Positions 53,334-61,911 of a DNA stretch of 64,000 bases are shown piece after piece (position 1 is the stretch's first letter; every line of letters begins with the position of its first letter). Location of the stretch: contig JAHLLQ010000004.1 in NCBI GenBank assembly GCA_020444065.1, positions 62,001 through 126,000 of the forward strand, read 5' to 3'. The translations under genes and the position numbers were made by a program. Origin of the DNA: a bacterium (GTDB lineage: Bacteria > Sumerlaeota > Sumerlaeia > SLMS01 > JAHLLQ01). The notes under the pieces are model-generated. The model did not search any database and had not been told where the DNA came from. It was given only the letters and a program-made list of their open reading frames with translations.

Positions 53334-54713
53334 ATGCGCCGTCTTCGCCAGACCATCCTGCTTTCCGTCGTTTTGCTGCTTCTCGCGACATCGGCAGTCG
53401 CGCAACACGCAATTCGGCACGTTGAAGTCCTTGCCTCGCCCGAATTCGGAGGCCGCCAGACCGAGACGGAAGGCGAAGCGCTGGCCGCCGACTACATTGC
53501 CTCGCAACTTCGCCGGATCGGAGCGCAACCGCTGCCCGGCAGCGAAGGCTTCTTTCATTTCTTTCAGCGCCGCGACGTCATCGACGACGAAGGAACGCGA
53601 CTGCGAGTCTATCGCGGCGATCCGGTTGGTGTTCCGAACTACGACTGGGAGGGCGGGCAGGCTCTTCGCGCGGTTTCTTTCACCAGCGAAGCCGAAGTCT
53701 CTGGTCCGATCGTCTTCGAGGACGAGGCCGCGCCCGATCAGATTGCCGGAGCAATTGTCGTCGTCTTCGATCCGCGGCCAGAGGAAGTCCGCTTCACGAG
53801 CACTCTGACAGAAATCCCGGATGATACGCTTCGTGAGTTTGCCCAACCGCTCGTAGAAGCCGGTGCGGTGGGGATCCTGTTTGTTTCAGACACGTGGGCA
53901 ATTGCGCCAAAGCGAATCTGGGAAGACGGCCGACTTGGGATTCCGATCGCCTCGCTTAGTCAGAAGGCCGGTGGCGAGTTGACCTTCCTGTCGCAGATGG
54001 GTGCACTGCAGGGAAGCTTCTCCACGGCCATTCGCGAATACGAAGTCTCTGCACGCAATGTGGTCGGCATGTTGCCGCCAAACGTCTCGCCGGCCGATGG
54101 CGCGTCATCGATGGTACTGATCATGGGTGCCCACTACGATCATATTGGATCGGGCCTGCCGAATCTCTCTCTGGCCAAAGCCGCACCTCGTCGATCGTTG
54201 CCGCACCTGGGTGCCGACGACAACGCATCGGGCTGTGCGGCGATCCTGGCGGCGGGGGAGTATCTCTCACATCGAACGCGACGCAGCGGCGTGGTTTTGG
54301 CCTTCTGGTCAGGCGAGGAACTGGGGCTCCTGGGATCGAAGCAATTCACCGAGGAAATGCCCATCCCGCGTACAGACATCATGGCCTACATGAACTTCGA
54401 CATGGTCGGGCGCCTGCGAAACGATCGCCTTTTCCTGAATATCACGCAGGACGAAAGCACATGGCGCCGCTTTGTGACCACCGCGAACAAAGATCTTCGG
54501 CTCGACGTTCGGAAATGGAACAGCAATCCCTGGCGGTCCGACGGCGATTCATTCCGCGACATCGGCATTCCCGTGCTGGACTTCTTCACAGGCTTCCACC
54601 CCGAGTACCACACGCCCGAAGACCGTGTTGATACCATCAATGCCGAGGGCCTCGACAAGGTCGCCCTCCTCGGTGCCCGCATCGCGTCACAAATTGTGAA
54701 CTACAGGATGTAA
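53334..54713 (+). CDS. exported M28-family zinc peptidase
   Basis: A 459-residue aminopeptidase-like protein with a signal peptide (1-24). After a PA-like insert (about 70-230), the M28 zinc ligands appear in order: MGAHYDHIGSG (His), GADDNASGCAAIL (Asp), WSGEELGLLGSKQF (the Glu pair), MNFDMVGR (Asp), and EYHTPEDRVDTI (His). Acts on peptides in the periplasm or outside. Confidence 0.88.
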   Translation: MRRLRQTILLSVVLLLLATSAVAQHAIRHVEVLASPEFGGRQTETEGEALAADYIASQLRRIGAQPLPGSEGFFHFFQRRDVIDDEGTRLRVYRGDPVGVPNYDWEGGQALRAVSFTSEAEVSGPIVFEDEAAPDQIAGAIVVVFDPRPEEVRFTSTLTEIPDDTLREFAQPLVEAGAVGILFVSDTWAIAPKRIWEDGRLGIPIASLSQKAGGELTFLSQMGALQGSFSTAIREYEVSARNVVGMLPPNVSPADGASSMVLIMGAHYDHIGSGLPNLSLAKAAPRRSLPHLGADDNASGCAAILAAGEYLSHRTRRSGVVLAFWSGEELGLLGSKQFTEEMPIPRTDIMAYMNFDMVGRLRNDRLFLNITQDESTWRRFVTTANKDLRLDVRKWNSNPWRSDGDSFRDIGIPVLDFFTGFHPEYHTPEDRVDTINAEGLDKVALLGARIASQIVNYRM

Positions 54714-54726
54714 GAATCGGTACGAT

Positions 54727-56058
54727 CTACCGCTCGTGCGGCAGGCGTTTCTTTATCCGGCGCTTCTTTTTCTTCTTCCGGCGATCCTTCTCGGGATCGG
54801 GCACTTCGAAGCCGCGGCGGACTTTGCCGCTCTTGGTGAACGGCGATTCCTTCGGGCCCTTTCCCGGTTCGCGTGTGGAGAAATCGCCGGCCTGGCGCGA
54901 GCGCGATTTCTTGCGAGGCGCCTGTTGCGGGATTTCCTCTTCGTAATCGAATCCATCCAGACGATGCTCGGGCAGCGACTTGCGCGTCATGTGCTCGATC
55001 TTTACCAGATCGGTCAATTCCGATGGCGAGCAGAACGTCAGCGCATCGCCTTGGGCGTCCGCGCGCCCCGTGCGCCCGACGCGATGAATGTAGTCTTCCG
55101 GCGCTTCCGGCACATCGAAATTCACGACGTGCGAGATGCCGTCGATGTCCAGACCGCGCGCGGCCAGATCGGTTGCAACCAGTACGCGAACGTTCCCTGC
55201 ACGGAATTCGTTCAGGGCACGCCGGCGTTCTTCCATCGGGCGATCGCCGTGCATCATGGCAGTCGCGAAGTCCGCACGCCGCAATCGATCGGCCACCTTC
55301 TCCGCGCGAGCTTTCGTTCGTGTGAAGAGAAGAACGCATTCCATCTCGCGTCGCTTCATCAACTCCACCAGTAGGTCGAACTTCTGGTGATGTGCAACGG
55401 GCCAGACTTCCTCGCGCACCTTGTCGGCCGAGGTCGTCTCTCCAATATCGATGCGCACGGGGTTGTTCAAAACCTTGCGCGCAAGTTCCTGCATTTCCGG
55501 CGGTAGAGTTGCGGAGAACATCAACGTCTGGCGGCGTTCCGGGAGGTAACTGACGATGCGGCGCACATCCGGAAGGAAGCCCATCTCGAACAGCCGATCC
55601 GCCTCGTCCAGCACGAGCACTTCCAGCGCCTGGAAGTCCACGTAATCCTTTCCCAGATGATCAAGCAGTCGTCCCGGCGTCGCGCAGATCCAGTCGGCAC
55701 CGGTGCGAAAGCGATGCTCCTCTTCGTTCGAGCGAGCGCCGCCCGTGACCGTAAAGCCGGACAGGTTCGTGTGAGCCGCGAGCGCTGTCAGATGCTCGTG
55801 AACCTGGATCGCCAGTTCGCGTGTCGGAGCGACTACCAGCAGACGAATGCGCTGGGACGGCGTTGCCAGAAACCGATGCAGGATCGGCAAGCCAAAGGCC
55901 GCTGTCTTGCCCGTTCCTGTCTGCGACTTGCCGAGCACATCGCGACCGGCCATGATTTCCGGAATCGCACGCTTCTGGATCGGCATCGGCGTCTCGAATC
56001 CAAGATCCGCCACCGCCCGCGCCAGTTCTGCGCTCAAACCGAATTCTGCAAAACTCAT
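54727..56058 (-). CDS. DEAD-box RNA helicase, RhlE type
   Basis: A 443-residue helicase. Q motif (FAEFGLSAEL with PIQKRAIP), Walker A GKSQTGTGKTAAFGLP, DEAD in VLDEADRLFEMGF, SAT in FSATL, and the C-terminal ATDLAARGLDIDGISHVV and HRVGRTGR are all present. The C-terminus is Lys/Arg-rich, about 75 residues, and is probably an RNA-binding tail. Unwinds RNA in ribosome assembly or decay. Follows a membrane protein gene with 9 bp gap. Confidence 0.93.
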   Translation of the reverse strand: MSFAEFGLSAELARAVADLGFETPMPIQKRAIPEIMAGRDVLGKSQTGTGKTAAFGLPILHRFLATPSQRIRLLVVAPTRELAIQVHEHLTALAAHTNLSGFTVTGGARSNEEEHRFRTGADWICATPGRLLDHLGKDYVDFQALEVLVLDEADRLFEMGFLPDVRRIVSYLPERRQTLMFSATLPPEMQELARKVLNNPVRIDIGETTSADKVREEVWPVAHHQKFDLLVELMKRREMECVLLFTRTKARAEKVADRLRRADFATAMMHGDRPMEERRRALNEFRAGNVRVLVATDLAARGLDIDGISHVVNFDVPEAPEDYIHRVGRTGRADAQGDALTFCSPSELTDLVKIEHMTRKSLPEHRLDGFDYEEEIPQQAPRKKSRSRQAGDFSTREPGKGPKESPFTKSGKVRRGFEVPDPEKDRRKKKKKRRIKKRLPHER

Positions 56059-56067
56059 CGAATCATC

Positions 56068-56886
56068 CTAGTCCAGGAGGGATTGCCGCTGTGCCGGCCT
56101 GTACACGACCGCCTTGATATCGCCGACATCCGACCACTTATCCCGCCAGTATTGAGCCTGACGCACGTCTACCAGTTGCCACTGATTCTTCTCTTTGCTC
56201 CACGCGAATGCGACGGTCCATTGCGTCGGGTTTTCGATGACTGCCTCGCGAATAATCGGCTGGCTCTTGAAGACGGCCAGATCGCCCTCATTCGGGTGGC
56301 GAGGAGCGCGCACGATTTCCGGATCATCGAACTGCAGGGCAACGCTCAAGTCCGCGGACAGCCGGCCCTCATCCATCTTCTGCTGCTCTTCCTCCATGTA
56401 CGTCGCTTCATCGCGACGCGTGCCCCGCACGGAGTTCTGGCGTCCAATGGACGACATCATGTACAGATCGCGGATATTGCGACGATACCACGCGTTCCGC
56501 CAACTGCCCCACGCACCGATGGGATCCGAGAGATCGAAGTATCGCCCTGGCGATTCGACCTCCGCCGCAACGGAGCGGAAGCGCGCTGCCGTGTGCGCCT
56601 TTCTGATCGTGGCTGTCGTGACCTTGAAACCCACGTACACGACGACGACGGCTGCGAAGATCAAACCGTAGATTTTCAGCTCGCGCTTCGTTTGCTCCCA
56701 GGTCTTCAGCTCAAGTTCGTTCTTCTCTTTGCGCTCGCGTTCTTTGCGGCGCAGGAGTGATTCACGCCTCTTGCGTTCCTCTTCCTTGGCGTCGCGCTCG
56801 CGCTGTTTCACCACCTCGGGATCCTGCAGCTTATCCCAATCGCGACGCCGCCCTTTTTTGATCTCGTCGTAGTCCAGCCTTGCCAT
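56068..56886 (-). CDS. membrane protein of unknown function with charged coiled-coil N-terminus
   Basis: A 272-residue protein. Residues 1-65 are a strongly charged Glu/Arg/Lys helix, probable coiled coil; one membrane helix (IYGLIFAAVVVVYVGFKVTT) follows; the rest is a polar domain with no recognised motif. The helicase gene is 9 bp downstream. Likely inner-membrane. Confidence 0.55.
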   Translation of the reverse strand: MARLDYDEIKKGRRRDWDKLQDPEVVKQRERDAKEEERKRRESLLRRKERERKEKNELELKTWEQTKRELKIYGLIFAAVVVVYVGFKVTTATIRKAHTAARFRSVAAEVESPGRYFDLSDPIGAWGSWRNAWYRRNIRDLYMMSSIGRQNSVRGTRRDEATYMEEEQQKMDEGRLSADLSVALQFDDPEIVRAPRHPNEGDLAVFKSQPIIREAVIENPTQWTVAFAWSKEKNQWQLVDVRQAQYWRDKWSDVGDIKAVVYRPAQRQSLLD

Positions 56887-56985
56887 GGGAAGAAGCTCCA
56901 GACGCCTCGGTCAAAGTGCCGTCAGAAGGATGGGGCTCGTCGCCCCGGACCGGCAATGGCGAATTTGCCGGCGCCGCTATCCATG

Positions 56986-57017
56986 AAAGGGAAAGGCCGG
57001 CGAATCGTCCGCCGGCC
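56986..57017 (-). terminator. terminator of the YbjQ/anti-sigma/ECF run
   Basis: An 8 bp perfect stem GGCCGGCG / CGCCGGCC with 7 nt loop, followed on the minus strand by TTTCCCTTT, 33 bp after the YbjQ-like stop. Confidence 0.65.
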
Positions 57018-57049
57018 GGGAGTGCTGATTGGGGATTTCGGCCTGCTGC

Positions 57050-57379
57050 TCAGTCGTTCGGCTCTTTCTTCAGGGTCACCGCCGTGCCGTAGGCAATCAC
57101 CTCGGCCGCGCCTGCATCGATCTCTGCCGAGCAGAGCCGCAGACCGACAATCGCATCGGCGCCCATCCGGCGGCCGTCTTCCATCAGGCGATCCAGCGCT
57201 TGCTCGCGCGTCGCGGCCAGGACCTGCGTGTACTCGTGGACCTCACCGCCGACGGCGCCTTTCATGCGGGCGACCAAGTCGTCGCCAGCGTGCGCGCCGC
57301 GAACGGCGCAGCCTTTTGCCAGTCCAACCCAGGCGTCGATTTCGCGGCCAGGAACTTCGTCTGTTGTGCAGAGAATCAT
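57050..57379 (-). CDS. YbjQ-family (UPF0145) protein
   Basis: A 109-residue single-domain protein: ILCTTDEVPGREIDAWVG, GGEVHEYTQVLAATREQAL, GADAIVGLRLCS and GTAVTL, the pattern of YbjQ proteins, whose function is unknown (heavy-metal binding has been proposed). It overlaps the anti-sigma gene by 4 bp. Confidence 0.82.
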   Translation of the reverse strand: MILCTTDEVPGREIDAWVGLAKGCAVRGAHAGDDLVARMKGAVGGEVHEYTQVLAATREQALDRLMEDGRRMGADAIVGLRLCSAEIDAGAAEVIAYGTAVTLKKEPND

Positions 57380-57810
57380 TTTCGGATCTTCCGGTATCGA
57401 TCGTTCGGAATCTCGAGCAATCGCCCTCGCAGCACGCTGATGAAGAGCAACAGCAGGCCGCCGACGACCAGCGCCAGCCCCACTCGAATCCAGAGACTCT
57501 CGGTCAGCAGCAGGATCTTGATGATGCCCGCCGCGGCCAGAATCGCACCGCCCGCAGCCGCCAACAGCCAACCGGTGCGCTTGCTGAGCTGCGAGTCGAT
57601 TTCTTCCCAGTAATTATCCCACACTTCCGCCGGGGGAGGGGCGAAGGCAAGTGCATCCGTCGCCTCCACCACGGAGGCCATTTCGGCCAGTTCCTCGCGC
57701 CATTCCGGATGCTGTTCCAGCAGGCGCTCGAACTGCTCGACTTCCTCGGGCGACATTTCGCCATCCAGGTAAGCCATGGCAATGTCCGGCATCGGTTCGG
57801 ATCGTGCCAT
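57376..57810 (-). CDS. anti-sigma-like membrane protein
   Basis: A 144-residue protein with an N-terminal domain (AMAYLDGEMSPEEVEQFERLL) like zf-HC2 anti-sigma factors but without their zinc Cys/His, and two membrane helices (GWLLAAAGGAILAAAGIIKILLL). It overlaps the YbjQ gene by 4 bp and lies 23 bp after the ECF sigma gene, so it is probably the sigma's regulator. Confidence 0.7.
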   Translation of the reverse strand: MARSEPMPDIAMAYLDGEMSPEEVEQFERLLEQHPEWREELAEMASVVEATDALAFAPPPAEVWDNYWEEIDSQLSKRTGWLLAAAGGAILAAAGIIKILLLTESLWIRVGLALVVGGLLLLFISVLRGRLLEIPNDRYRKIRK

Positions 57811-57833
57811 TGTTCTCTCTCCGCGGTCCCGCC

Positions 57834-58445
57834 TCAGCGGGGACGGTGCGGCTCCATCAGTTTCGCCAGTGCTTTGCGAGCGTGAAACAGGCGCGACATC
57901 ACGGTTCCCATCGGGATATCCAGGGCTTCAGCGATTTCCTTGTAGGGCATTTCCTGCAGGTGCTTCATGATAATGATCTCGCGGAACTCCGGTTTCAGCT
58001 CTTCGATGGCGGCATGCAAATGCTCGGCCATCTCCTGCTTTTGAATCCGCTCGCGGGGATCTTCTTCCTCCGCGGCGAATTTCATGTGACTCTCGTCGAC
58101 CAGCGAATCCAGCGACAGCTTCCGGCGAGGGCCGTGACGTTCCAGGTAATCCAGACAGCGATTGCGCAGAATCCGGTACAACCACGGGTAGAAGGGCCGT
58201 TTCAGCTCGAATCGATCGAGGGCCTTAAAGGCTCGAACGAAGGCGTCCTGGCTCATGTCTCGCGCGTCTTCGTGATTCCTCAGAATCCCCAGTGCCGCGC
58301 AGTAAAGCCTCTCGCGATAGTGCTCCACGATCAGCCCGTAAGCCTTCCGATCCCCCTTTCGGGCTCTCAGAAGTAACGCCTTCTCATCGAACGGTGGTTG
58401 CCCATTCTCTGTCGCAAACTCACTCAATGGCGACCTCAACGCCAC
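57834..58445 (-). CDS. ECF RNA polymerase sigma factor
   Basis: A 203-residue sigma-70 factor of the ECF group: region 2 (ERLYCAALGILRNHEDARDMSQDAFVRAFKAL, PFYPWLYRILRNRCLDY) and region 4 (EFREIIIMKHLQEMPYKEIAEALDIPMGTVMSRLFHARKAL). The GTG start at 58445 is the best I can see. Its anti-sigma partner is 23 bp downstream. Confidence 0.9.
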   Translation of the reverse strand: MALRSPLSEFATENGQPPFDEKALLLRARKGDRKAYGLIVEHYRERLYCAALGILRNHEDARDMSQDAFVRAFKALDRFELKRPFYPWLYRILRNRCLDYLERHGPRRKLSLDSLVDESHMKFAAEEEDPRERIQKQEMAEHLHAAIEELKPEFREIIIMKHLQEMPYKEIAEALDIPMGTVMSRLFHARKALAKLMEPHRPR

Positions 58446-58691
58446 TCAACGCCCCTACGCGCCGTGCGGCTGGATATTCACTTCCGCGAAAAAAAGCACC
58501 CGCCCCGGTTGGAGAGCAAGCGTTTCGCTGCCGAACATGCCAGGATAGCCAAAGAACACGACCAAAAGAACAGATGTAACGCTGCTCTTTCCTTGCTTTC
58601 TGACTCAGATTAGATTCCGTCTCTCAGAATTGCCCCAACCCAGGGCCAATGGCGCTTGCCTCGTCCGGCGGATCTGACAAACCTGAGGACT

Positions 58692-59150
58692 ATGAGCGAT
58701 CTGCACCTGGTCCTGTACTCACCCCGTATTCCCCAGAACGTCGGCGCCATTGGTCGTCTTTGCGCCGCCACATGCACGGTCATGCATGTCATTCGTCCTA
58801 TCACGTTCCCGATGGATGACAAGGCTCTGAAGCGCTCGGCGATGGACTACTGGGATCACGTCGAACTGCACCTTCATGACAACTGGCCGGCCTGCAAGGA
58901 CTGGCTCGGCGATCGGCGCATCTGGTTCTTTACGCGGCACACCGAACGCCTCTACACCGATGTCCAGTATCAGAGTGGCGATGTCCTGATGTTCGGGAAC
59001 GAGAACCACGGCGTTCCCGACAACATGCGCGAGGAATTGCGAGAGAGCTCGGTGGGAATGCCGATCTTGAACCCTCACACGCGCAGTTTGAACCTCGCGA
59101 TGGCCTCTGCCGTCGGGCTCTACGAAGCGATCCGCCAGACGCGGCCGTAG
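58692..59150 (+). CDS. trmL: tRNA (cytidine(34)-2'-O)-methyltransferase
   Basis: A 152-residue SPOUT methyltransferase (TrmL/CspR): LVLYSPRIPQNVGAIGRLCAA, FGNENHGVPDNM and MPILNPHTRSLNLAMASAVG form the trefoil knot and active site. It methylates wobble C34 or U34 in tRNA-Leu. ATG 58692 has GAGG upstream. Confidence 0.92.
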   Translation: MSDLHLVLYSPRIPQNVGAIGRLCAATCTVMHVIRPITFPMDDKALKRSAMDYWDHVELHLHDNWPACKDWLGDRRIWFFTRHTERLYTDVQYQSGDVLMFGNENHGVPDNMREELRESSVGMPILNPHTRSLNLAMASAVGLYEAIRQTRP

Positions 59151-59178
59151 CTGGAATTGGGTTCTCGAAAATACAAGA

Positions 59179-59223
59179 ATCCCGCCGTCCCGCAGCCTGT
59201 TTGGGCTCCGGGAACGTCGGGAT
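59179..59223 (+). terminator. long imperfect hairpin after trmL
   Basis: Arms ATCCCG, CGT, CCCG and AGCC pair with GGCT, CGGG, ACG and CGGGAT over 45 nt; the loop is about 6 nt. It lies 29 bp after the trmL stop but has no clear T-run, so it may be a weak terminator or a processing structure. Confidence 0.4.
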
Positions 59224-59288
59224 TGATGATTTCACGAAGAATATCGATGAAAGCGGGGGAGGGCGCGAAAAGGGCGCCCTGCAACCCC

Positions 59289-59378
59289 GTTAGCGGTTCT
59301 TATAACGCATCCGCTTGCGGAGTTTCTTGTATTTGTGCTTCCGGATTTTCTTCCGGCGCTTCTTGATAACACTGCCCA
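59289..59378 (-). CDS. 29-residue bS22/COX24-like ribosomal protein
   Basis: A very short gene, missed by ordinary cut-offs. It begins MGSVIKKRRKK, and about 19 of 29 residues are Lys, Arg or His. This is the pattern of the AURKAIP1/COX24-type small proteins, which in mycobacteria is the small-subunit ribosomal protein bS22. GGAGG lies 12 nt upstream. It sits between trmL (opposite strand) and tolB. Confidence 0.87.
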
Positions 59379-59514
59379 TCGGCCGCGTAAACCTCCATTT
59401 GAGAGTCGTCTGCATCTCCTGACCGGCGATTCGCGCCGCCCGCGTCAAGAAGAGCCGTGAAGCTAGAAGGCTCGGTCCCGCTGAAACAAGCGGAAAAACG
59501 CCTTGCCGGCCGGA

Positions 59515-60837
59515 TTACTTCGGTGCCGGACCCCAATCGGGCAGGATATTGCTACCGGTTGTCGTCAGCGCGCGTTGGTTGGAACCATCGTCGAGCATGA
59601 TGTAAATCTGCCAGCGGCCAGAGCGATCGCTCGCAAACGCCATGTGCTGGCCGTTCGGTGCCCAACTGGGGCTTTCGTTGTTTCCCTGGCCCTGCGTCAG
59701 GCGACGGTACGAGTTCGGATCGCCGCTGGCATCCAGGAGATAGATGTCGTTCTCGCCGTCGATGCGCGACACGAAAGCGATGCGCTGACCGTCCGGGCAC
59801 CAGTCCGGCGCGTCGTTCCACGAACCGCGAGTTGTCAGGCGACGTTTGCCGGAACCGTCCGCGTTCATCGTGAAGATATGGACGCCGCCGGCTTCATCGC
59901 TGGCAAAGGCGATCCGTGTTCCGTCCGGCGACCACGTCGGGCTGCCGTCGGTCGCACGGGTCGTGGTCAGGCGCTTCAGATTCTTGCCGTCGCGACCCGA
60001 TGAGTAGATTTCCGTGTTTCCATCCTTGCTGAGGGCCATGACAAGCTTGCCCGCCGGTTGTGACCAGGCCGGGGCGTGATTCGTTCCGCCATAGGCCGCG
60101 ATCGTCCACGTCGTGCCGCTGCTCAGCATCTGGCCGTAGATGTTCGCGCGATTGCCGTGATACGAGGTGTAGTAGATCTCCGTGCCGTTGGCACCCCAGC
60201 ACGGCGTTGTGCAGATCTTATTGTAGCGTGTCACGTTGCGCTGGTTGAAGCCGTCTGCATCCATCACGGCCACTTCCTTGATGCCCGGCACTTGCGAGCT
60301 GACAAACAGCAGCTTGGTACTGGCGAAGCCCTCGGTGAACTTCAGGTATCGCACGATCTCGTCCGAGATGCTATGAGCCAGCACACGGACTTCGCTCGTT
60401 GTGCCCTCGAAGTACCGGCTGAAGATCAGCTTCTGAGATCCGATATCGTACAAGATCACCCGAACGCGCAGGCTGCCGGGAGCATCCTGAATCACTTCGC
60501 CCATCACATAGTGCTCGACGCCCATGTCCTGCCAGGCCTCGAAGTTTACGGCGCCCTTCTTCACATCGAAGATGTTCTGCGTGTTCGCCAGTTGCTGGTT
60601 CTCCGGCATCTTGAAGAAGCCCGTCAGTTCCAGATCGCGGCGGATGACGCGCGGGATTGTGTCGAACTCGACGGGCGCGCCGCCCTGGCGTCCAAAGGCT
60701 GCGACGCAAATCGTCGTCGCTTCGTACTTTGCCTGCGGTTGCAGCGTTCCGAGGGATTCCCGTTCGCCCTGGGCTCCGGCGGCCAGCGGGCAAACGGTCA
60801 AAAGGATCAGCAGCAGAATCTTCAGTGACTTGTTCAT
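59515..60837 (-). CDS. tolB: TolB
   Basis: A 440-residue periplasmic protein of the Tol-Pal system. Signal peptide (1-22), N-terminal alpha/beta domain, then a beta-propeller of about six repeats (SGRDGKNLKRLTTTRA, SPTWSPDGTRIAFASDEAGG, APDWCPDGQRIAFVSRIDGE). TolB links Pal to the inner-membrane Tol proteins. ATG 60837 has GAGGAA upstream. The TonB/TolA-like gene is 159 bp upstream; no pal or tolQR is in the window. Confidence 0.92.
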   Translation of the reverse strand: MNKSLKILLLILLTVCPLAAGAQGERESLGTLQPQAKYEATTICVAAFGRQGGAPVEFDTIPRVIRRDLELTGFFKMPENQQLANTQNIFDVKKGAVNFEAWQDMGVEHYVMGEVIQDAPGSLRVRVILYDIGSQKLIFSRYFEGTTSEVRVLAHSISDEIVRYLKFTEGFASTKLLFVSSQVPGIKEVAVMDADGFNQRNVTRYNKICTTPCWGANGTEIYYTSYHGNRANIYGQMLSSGTTWTIAAYGGTNHAPAWSQPAGKLVMALSKDGNTEIYSSGRDGKNLKRLTTTRATDGSPTWSPDGTRIAFASDEAGGVHIFTMNADGSGKRRLTTRGSWNDAPDWCPDGQRIAFVSRIDGENDIYLLDASGDPNSYRRLTQGQGNNESPSWAPNGQHMAFASDRSGRWQIYIMLDDGSNQRALTTTGSNILPDWGPAPK

Positions 60838-60996
60838 GAGCGTTGGTTCCTCGTTCAACATCGGGTGGGTGTCCTGCATGGGCAAGCGCAGCGCACGACG
60901 GCAATGGGTTTTGTCAGGGATCAGACGGATTCCTGCATTCATCCCGCCGACATCCAAGCGGACCGACTGTCTGGCGCATGCGTTTGGCTGCTTTGT

Positions 60997-61893
60997 CTAG
61001 CGAATCCGCTCGATTTCGATGTCTGTCACGCCAAGGGAGTACTCATCCATCTCGTCCTTGATGATACCAAAAACAACCTTCCGGATGCGGCTGTGGATTG
61101 GATCGTAGCCACGCTCCATCAGGGCCGTCGTTTCCATTGAGGCCATCATTGAGACGGCCTTGGTGGACATCACGAAAACTTCATAGTACCCCTCGCGCTC
61201 GACATTCGTGAACGTGCCTTCGCTCGTTGTGGCGGAGTTGAGGAACTTGCGGTTCCCCTGAGGCCGCACGTTGCGGTACTCGACAGTGATGCCGTAGCGA
61301 GCAAACAACGGGATCACGATGTCGTCCGGGAAGCCGCTCGTATCGAGCGTCCGGATAATCCCCTCCCGTCCGCCATCGCTGTTCAGCAGGAACTCGCGCC
61401 CCGCGGCTTCGATGGCGATCCGATCGACCTGGCCTTCCAGGTCTGTTTGCCGTTTCTCCAAACGATCCCGTGCATCGGCGACCTTGCTGACCATCGATTG
61501 AAAGGCCTGGCGCTCGGCTTCTGTCCGCGGCGCCCAGTCGACCAACGAGCGCGGCGAATCATCCACTTCCTCAAGCGGCGTGTCCTCCATCAGCATGGCC
61601 ACTTCCAGTGGCGCTTCTTCGACCGGGGTCACCGTGGTGGCAGCGACCTCGGCGGGCTGCAGTTCCTCCGGCGCGATTTCGGGCTCAGGCTCGGGGACGG
61701 CCGGCTTCAGGACAATCTTCATCGGGATTTCGGGTTCCGGGATCGAGATCGTCAGCGGTGTTGTTGCGAGCAGCACCCACGCCCCGATTCCGACAGCCAG
61801 CGCGATGACAAGTCCCGCATGACGCTCGACCCAGTCATCGGGATGACTGGGTCGAAAAAGACTGCCTTCATCTGTAAGGAATCGGAGCTTCAT
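60997..61893 (-). CDS. TonB/TolA-like energy-transducer
   Basis: A 298-residue protein. One membrane helix (GLVIALAVGIGAWVLLATTP), a Pro/Glu-rich stalk (about 52-100, EPEPEIAPEELQPAEV), then an alpha/beta C-terminal part (EGYYEVFVMSTKAV, RIRKVVFGIIKDEMD) that might stand in the TonB/TolA third domain place. Its position next to tolB suggests a TolA role; the sequence alone supports only TonB-like architecture. Confidence 0.6.
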   Translation of the reverse strand: MKLRFLTDEGSLFRPSHPDDWVERHAGLVIALAVGIGAWVLLATTPLTISIPEPEIPMKIVLKPAVPEPEPEIAPEELQPAEVAATTVTPVEEAPLEVAMLMEDTPLEEVDDSPRSLVDWAPRTEAERQAFQSMVSKVADARDRLEKRQTDLEGQVDRIAIEAAGREFLLNSDGGREGIIRTLDTSGFPDDIVIPLFARYGITVEYRNVRPQGNRKFLNSATTSEGTFTNVEREGYYEVFVMSTKAVSMMASMETTALMERGYDPIHSRIRKVVFGIIKDEMDEYSLGVTDIEIERIR

Positions 61894-61911
61894 CCCAAGG
61901 ATTCGCGATCC

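Noticed and set aside
59300-59536. 78-residue open frame on the minus strand
   Set aside because: Overlaps the bS22-like gene in another frame and has no recognisable motif; the 29-residue frame is far better supported.
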